A stretch of 6,985 bases of DNA from an uncultured Lachnospiraceae bacterium (GTDB lineage Bacteria; Bacillota; Clostridia; Lachnospirales; Lachnospiraceae): positions 1 to 6,985 of the forward strand of contig CAMTBF010000189.1 of assembly GCA_947068385.1 (NCBI GenBank). Direction: 5' to 3'. Under the pieces are notes generated by a model. It did not search any database, was not told the DNA's origin, and was given only the letters and a program-made list of their open reading frames with translations. The translations under genes and the position numbers were made by a program. Each line of letters begins with the position of its first letter. The stretch's first letter is position 1. Shown one piece after another: positions 4,335 to 6,985 of the stretch.

Positions 4335-6089
4335 ATGAAAATCAAGATGAGAGACGGTTCCATCCAGGAGGCAGGCTTTGAGGAGGAGCTGGGGAGAGAC
4401 GCGTTCCGGCACACCACGGCCCACATCCTGGCCCAGGCGGTAAAGCGGCTGTACCCGGACACCAGATGCGCCATCGGCCCGGCCATACCGGAGGGATTCT
4501 ACTACGACTTCGACTTCCCGTTCCGCTTCTCGGAGGAGAACTTCCCCGAGGTGGAGGCGCAGATGCGGAAAATCGTAAAGGAAAATCTGCAGGTACGACA
4601 ATTCACGCTAGACCGGGAGAGCGCCATACAGGAGATGGAAGAGCGGGGCGAGACATTCAAGGCGGAGATCCTGCGGGATCTGCGGTCGGATGAGGAGATC
4701 AGCTTCTACCGCCAGGGCGAATATGTGGAACCGTGCGCCGGCCCCCATGTGGCATATACCAGCGCGGTCAGGGCGTTCAAGCTGCTGTCCGTGGCGGGGG
4801 CCTACTGGCGGGGCGACGAGAGGAATCCGATGCTCACCAGGATCTACGGCACGTCCTTTCCCAGCCAGGAGCTGCTGGAGGAGCATCTGAACCGCCTGGA
4901 GGAGGCGAAGAAGAGGGACCACAGGAAACTGGGCAGGGAGCTGGGCTTGTTCGCGCTGTTCCAAGAGGGGCCGGGCTTCCCGTTCTTTCTTCCCAAGGGG
5001 CTGATATTGAAGAACCTCCTCATCGACTACTGGAGGCAGATCCACGCCAGGGAAGGATACCAGGAGATCTCCACGCCCGTCATCCTGAACCGCCGGCTCT
5101 GGGAGACCTCCGGGCACTGGGAGCATTACCGGGACAATATGTACACCACGGCCATCGACGGGGCGGACTTCTGCGTGAAGCCCATGAGCTGCCCCGGCGG
5201 CATGCTGGTCTACCAGATGGAGCCCCGCTCCTACCGCGACCTGCCCCTGCGCCTCAGCGAGCTGGGCCTGATCCACAGGAACGAAAAATCCGGCACCCTC
5301 CACGGGCTCATGCGCGTGCGCTGCTGCACCCAGGACGACGCCCACATCTTCATGATGCCGGAGCAGATCCAGGAGGAGATAAAGGGGGTGGCCCGGCTGA
5401 TAGATGAGGTGTATTCCCGCTTCGGATTCCGGTACCATGTAGAGCTGTCCACCAGGCCGGAAAATTCCATCGGAAGCGACGAGGACTGGGAACTGGCCAC
5501 GGAGGGCCTGCGCAGGGCCCTGGAGGAGCTGGACCTCCCCTATGCCGTGAACCCGGGAGACGGGGCGTTCTATGGCCCGAAGATCGACTTCCACCTGGAG
5601 GACTCCATCGGCAGAACCTGGCAGTGCGGCACCATCCAGCTGGATTTCCAGCTCCCCCAGCGCTTCGGGGCGGAGTACATCGGCGAGGACGGGAAGCCCC
5701 ACCGCCCCATCATGATACACCGGGTGGTGTTCGGCTCCATCGAGCGGTTCATGGGCATCCTCATAGAGCATTTTGAGGGGAAATTCCCCCTGTGGCTGTC
5801 CCCGGTGCAGGTGAAGGTGCTGCCCATTTCGGACAGATATATCGGCTATGCCCGGGAGATCGAAGGCCGCATGAAAAAGGAGGGGCTGCGCTGCGAAACG
5901 GACATAAAAGGCGAGAAGATAGGCTGGAAGATCAGGGCGGCCCAAATGGAAAGGATTCCCTATATGCTCATCGTCGGGGAAAAGGAAGCGGAGGCTGGCA
6001 GCGTCTCTGTCCGCAGGAGAGGGGAGGGGGATCTGGGCAGGATGCCTTTGGGACAGTTCCTGGAGATGCTTCATGAGGAAGGAGCCTAA
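4335..6089 (+). CDS. thrS: Threonyl-tRNA synthetase lacking the TGS domain
   Basis: This class II synthetase charges tRNA-Thr with threonine in the cytosol; 584 residues. ATG 4335 was chosen because AAAGGAAG lies 7 nt upstream; an in-frame ATG at 4239 lies inside the terminator. The editing domain has HTTAH (His26, His30) and CAGPH (Cys134, His138). The catalytic core has motif 1 (near STPVILNRRLWETSGHW), motif 2 HRNE (314-317) and motif 3 GSIERF. The zinc ligands Cys286 (in MSCPGG), His337 (QDDAH) and His462 (MIHR) are all present. The anticodon-binding domain runs from about 490 to 584. Typical ThrRS is about 640 residues with a roughly 60-residue N-terminal TGS domain. Here only a TGS-like first strand (MKIKMRDGSIQEA) remains before the editing domain. 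MSCPGG (for CPGH) and Cys330 look like clostridial variants; Cys331, where Phe is usual, is odder. Expression is controlled by the T-box leader. Whether it is the sole ThrRS or a second copy cannot be told. Confidence 0.96.
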   Translation: MKIKMRDGSIQEAGFEEELGRDAFRHTTAHILAQAVKRLYPDTRCAIGPAIPEGFYYDFDFPFRFSEENFPEVEAQMRKIVKENLQVRQFTLDRESAIQEMEERGETFKAEILRDLRSDEEISFYRQGEYVEPCAGPHVAYTSAVRAFKLLSVAGAYWRGDERNPMLTRIYGTSFPSQELLEEHLNRLEEAKKRDHRKLGRELGLFALFQEGPGFPFFLPKGLILKNLLIDYWRQIHAREGYQEISTPVILNRRLWETSGHWEHYRDNMYTTAIDGADFCVKPMSCPGGMLVYQMEPRSYRDLPLRLSELGLIHRNEKSGTLHGLMRVRCCTQDDAHIFMMPEQIQEEIKGVARLIDEVYSRFGFRYHVELSTRPENSIGSDEDWELATEGLRRALEELDLPYAVNPGDGAFYGPKIDFHLEDSIGRTWQCGTIQLDFQLPQRFGAEYIGEDGKPHRPIMIHRVVFGSIERFMGILIEHFEGKFPLWLSPVQVKVLPISDRYIGYAREIEGRMKKEGLRCETDIKGEKIGWKIRAAQMERIPYMLIVGEKEAEAGSVSVRRRGEGDLGRMPLGQFLEMLHEEGA

Positions 6090-6125
6090 GCGCTTTCATA
6101 TATCCAGCCCCTACTGCAAGTGCCA

Positions 6126-6154
6126 TTGTGGCGGAATAGAAATCATGTTATACT
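6126..6154 (+). promoter_or_regulatory. Predicted promoter of the ACT-domain gene
   Basis: TTGTGG (6126-6131) and TATACT (6149-6154) are 17 bp apart, with TG at 6146-6147 making an extended -10. The start would be near 6161, leaving a leader of about 100 nt. No terminator hairpin is seen after thrS, so read-through from the T-box transcript is also possible. Confidence 0.6.
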
Positions 6155-6178
6155 TTCGGCAATAAGGCAGACCATGGC

Positions 6179-6215
6179 CCAGCCTGTTCCGGCGAAACTG
6201 CGCGGGACAGGCTGG
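6179..6215 (+). repeat. GC-rich stem-loop in the ACT-gene leader
   Basis: CCAGCCTGTTCC (6179-6190) pairs with GGGACAGGCTGG (6204-6215) over 12 bp with one G-U pair and a 13-nt loop. No T tract follows, so it is not an intrinsic terminator. It lies within the predicted leader, 30 nt before the AGGAGG ribosome site. I do not recognise it as a known riboswitch class. Confidence 0.6.
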
Positions 6216-6260
6216 CGAGGCAGATGGGAGGAAGCCGGGATTCGAGGAGGACAGAACGAT

Positions 6261-6629
6261 ATGCAGATAAAAAAGATGGATTATGATTTTTCAGTGTGCA
6301 AAGTGGCCGACTATTCCCTGGTGGATTTGACCGCGGAATACTGCTTTACAGGCAAGACGCAGGAGGAAAACTCCCTGGTGTGCATGACAGGCGATGTGCC
6401 GCCTAACGCGACCCGGAGGGAGGACGGGTGGAAAGCATTCCGTGTTCAGGGAACCCTGGACTTTTCGCTGATTGGAATCTTGTCCGGAATCTGTAATGCT
6501 TTAGCGGAAAATGGGATTAGCGTATTCGCGATATCGACTTTCGATACAGATTATGTCCTGACAAAAAAGGAAAATTACCAAAGGGCATTGGATATTCTGG
6601 AAATTGCCGGATATGAAATCGTTGGATGA
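6261..6629 (+). CDS. ACT-domain amino-acid-binding protein
   Basis: This small 122-residue soluble protein belongs to the two-part ACT family related to COG3603/ACT_7. ATG 6261 was chosen because AGGAGG (6245-6250) lies 10 nt upstream. The frame stays open to 6120, but that stretch is promoter and leader. The N-terminal half (about 1-60) ends near RREDGWKAFRVQG. The C-terminal half carries the ACT signature LDFSLIGILSGICNALAENG followed by ISVFAISTFDTDYVLTK, with the glycine-rich turn and final helix (RALDILEIAGYEI). ACT domains bind amino acids at dimer interfaces, and members of this family are annotated only as amino-acid-binding proteins. The position after T-box-controlled thrS suggests a link to amino acid status, but this is context only. 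The gene looks complete. Confidence 0.88.
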   Translation: MQIKKMDYDFSVCKVADYSLVDLTAEYCFTGKTQEENSLVCMTGDVPPNATRREDGWKAFRVQGTLDFSLIGILSGICNALAENGISVFAISTFDTDYVLTKKENYQRALDILEIAGYEIVG

Positions 6630-6713
6630 TACACAGGATGCGATAAAGGATTTGTTTTTTCCCGTTCACATGCGGATATATGGAAAAGAATTTATGAGAG
6701 AAGGAGATAGGGC

Positions 6714-6768
6714 TTGACATTTGAGACCACTTGGTGTAGTCTGTAATAGAGACCACACCAAGTGGTCT
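6714..6768 (+). promoter_or_regulatory. BlaI-type promoter/operator with two inverted operator copies
   Basis: AGACCACTTGGTGTAGTCT (6724-6742) and AGACCACACCAAGTGGTCT (6750-6768) are 19-bp inverted copies with one mismatch and a 7-nt spacer. Each arm is itself a dyad of form AGACnACnnnnnGTnGTCT, as expected for a dimeric repressor site. A perfect -35 box TTGACA (6714-6719) precedes them. The -10 is uncertain: TAGTCT (6737-6742) at 17 bp spacing, or TGTAAT (6742-6747) if TTGAGA (6721-6726) serves as -35. In either case the operator covers the promoter, fitting autorepression by the downstream BlaI-type protein. Confidence 0.75.
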
Positions 6769-6788
6769 TTAAAAGGAGAGGGAGACAG

Positions 6789-6983
6789 ATGGCAGAGATA
6801 CAATTAGGCGTCATTGAGGCGAGATACGCGGATATGATCTGGGCGCATGAGCCGGTCACTTCGTCTGAGCTGGTGAAGATGACGGCGGTGGAATTCAACT
6901 GGAAGAGGACCACCGCGCATAATGTACTGCGGAGACAGAGATGTGGAGAACCGCCACCAGGCGCTTCAGACAATCATCTATAA
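6789..6983 (+). CDS. BlaI/MecI/CopY-family repressor, cut short
   Basis: This is the N-terminal winged-helix DNA-binding part of a BlaI/MecI-type repressor, starting at ATG 6789 after AAAAGGAGAGGGAG (6771-6784). Residues 1-49 fit the family well: LGVIEARYADMIWAHEPVTS, SELVKMTAVEFNWKRTTAH, then NVLRR. After Arg49 (6935) the expected wing (a CxRG-like turn and hairpin) is replaced by QRCGEPPPGASDNHL and a TAA at 6981-6983, two bases before the window ends. None of the three forward frames after 6935 restores a BlaI wing. Family members are usually about 120 residues with a C-terminal dimerisation half. The tail is therefore either a real rearrangement or a misjoined contig end. If intact in the genome, it would repress its own promoter and typically a neighbouring BlaR1-type sensor protease gene, which is not in the window. 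Confidence 0.75.
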   Translation: MAEIQLGVIEARYADMIWAHEPVTSSELVKMTAVEFNWKRTTAHNVLRRQRCGEPPPGASDNHL

Positions 6984-6985
6984 GG

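Noticed and set aside
4608..6074. A 488-codon open frame on the minus strand opposite thrS
   Set aside because: It lies wholly antisense to a protein with intact catalytic motifs, has low-complexity His/Leu/Pro-rich composition, no ribosome site and no family resemblance. It is a shadow of GC-rich codon use.
6120..6260. An N-terminal extension of the ACT protein back to 6120
   Set aside because: It would cover the predicted promoter and leader hairpin. AGGAGG at 6245-6250 favours ATG 6261.
1..6985. CRISPR array, transposase, toxin-antitoxin pair or phage defence system
   Set aside because: No spaced direct repeats, transposase motifs, small paired genes or defence domains are visible on either strand.

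Overview
The window looks like a short contig from a Clostridia-type Bacillota genome, most likely a gut Lachnospiraceae member. The case rests on a T-box-controlled threonyl-tRNA synthetase of clostridial type, a BlaI/MecI-type repressor, a DUF3502-type solute-binding lipoprotein with a YesN/AraC-type partner, strong AGGAGG-like ribosome binding sites, and GC-rich coding sequence between AT-rich promoters. The genus cannot be fixed from this sequence. Bases 1-55 are not biological: they match an Illumina P7 index adapter, so the left edge is a contig end and the first gene lacks its true start.

Layout. The left part (56-1855) looks like a region in decay. It holds a 5'-cut metallophosphoesterase of the PPP type, a scrap of a second phosphoesterase in two reading frames, and a solute-binding lipoprotein cut off after about 195 residues and joined to the last third of an AraC-type regulator. 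The AraC remnant runs 8 bp into the convergent end of an intact MATE exporter gene (1848-3191, minus). The MATE gene is divergent from a TetR-family regulator (3352-3933, plus). Between them are two facing promoters whose -10 boxes overlap, flanked by two related operator-like sequences, so the regulator probably controls both itself and the pump.

The right part (3934-6985) concerns amino acid status. A strong promoter leads into a complete T-box leader with an ACC (threonine) specifier and mutually exclusive antiterminator and terminator. Behind it lies a 584-residue threonyl-tRNA synthetase that lacks nearly all of the usual N-terminal TGS domain. A small ACT-domain protein with its own promoter and a GC-rich leader hairpin follows. 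The contig ends in the first 49 or so codons of a BlaI/MecI-type repressor, behind a striking pair of inverted operator copies; its tail does not fit the family.

I see no CRISPR array, rRNA, tRNA, transposase or clearly new multi-gene system. The most informative points are the regulatory architectures (MATE/TetR, T-box, BlaI), the TGS-less synthetase, the gene remnants on the left, and the adapter contamination.
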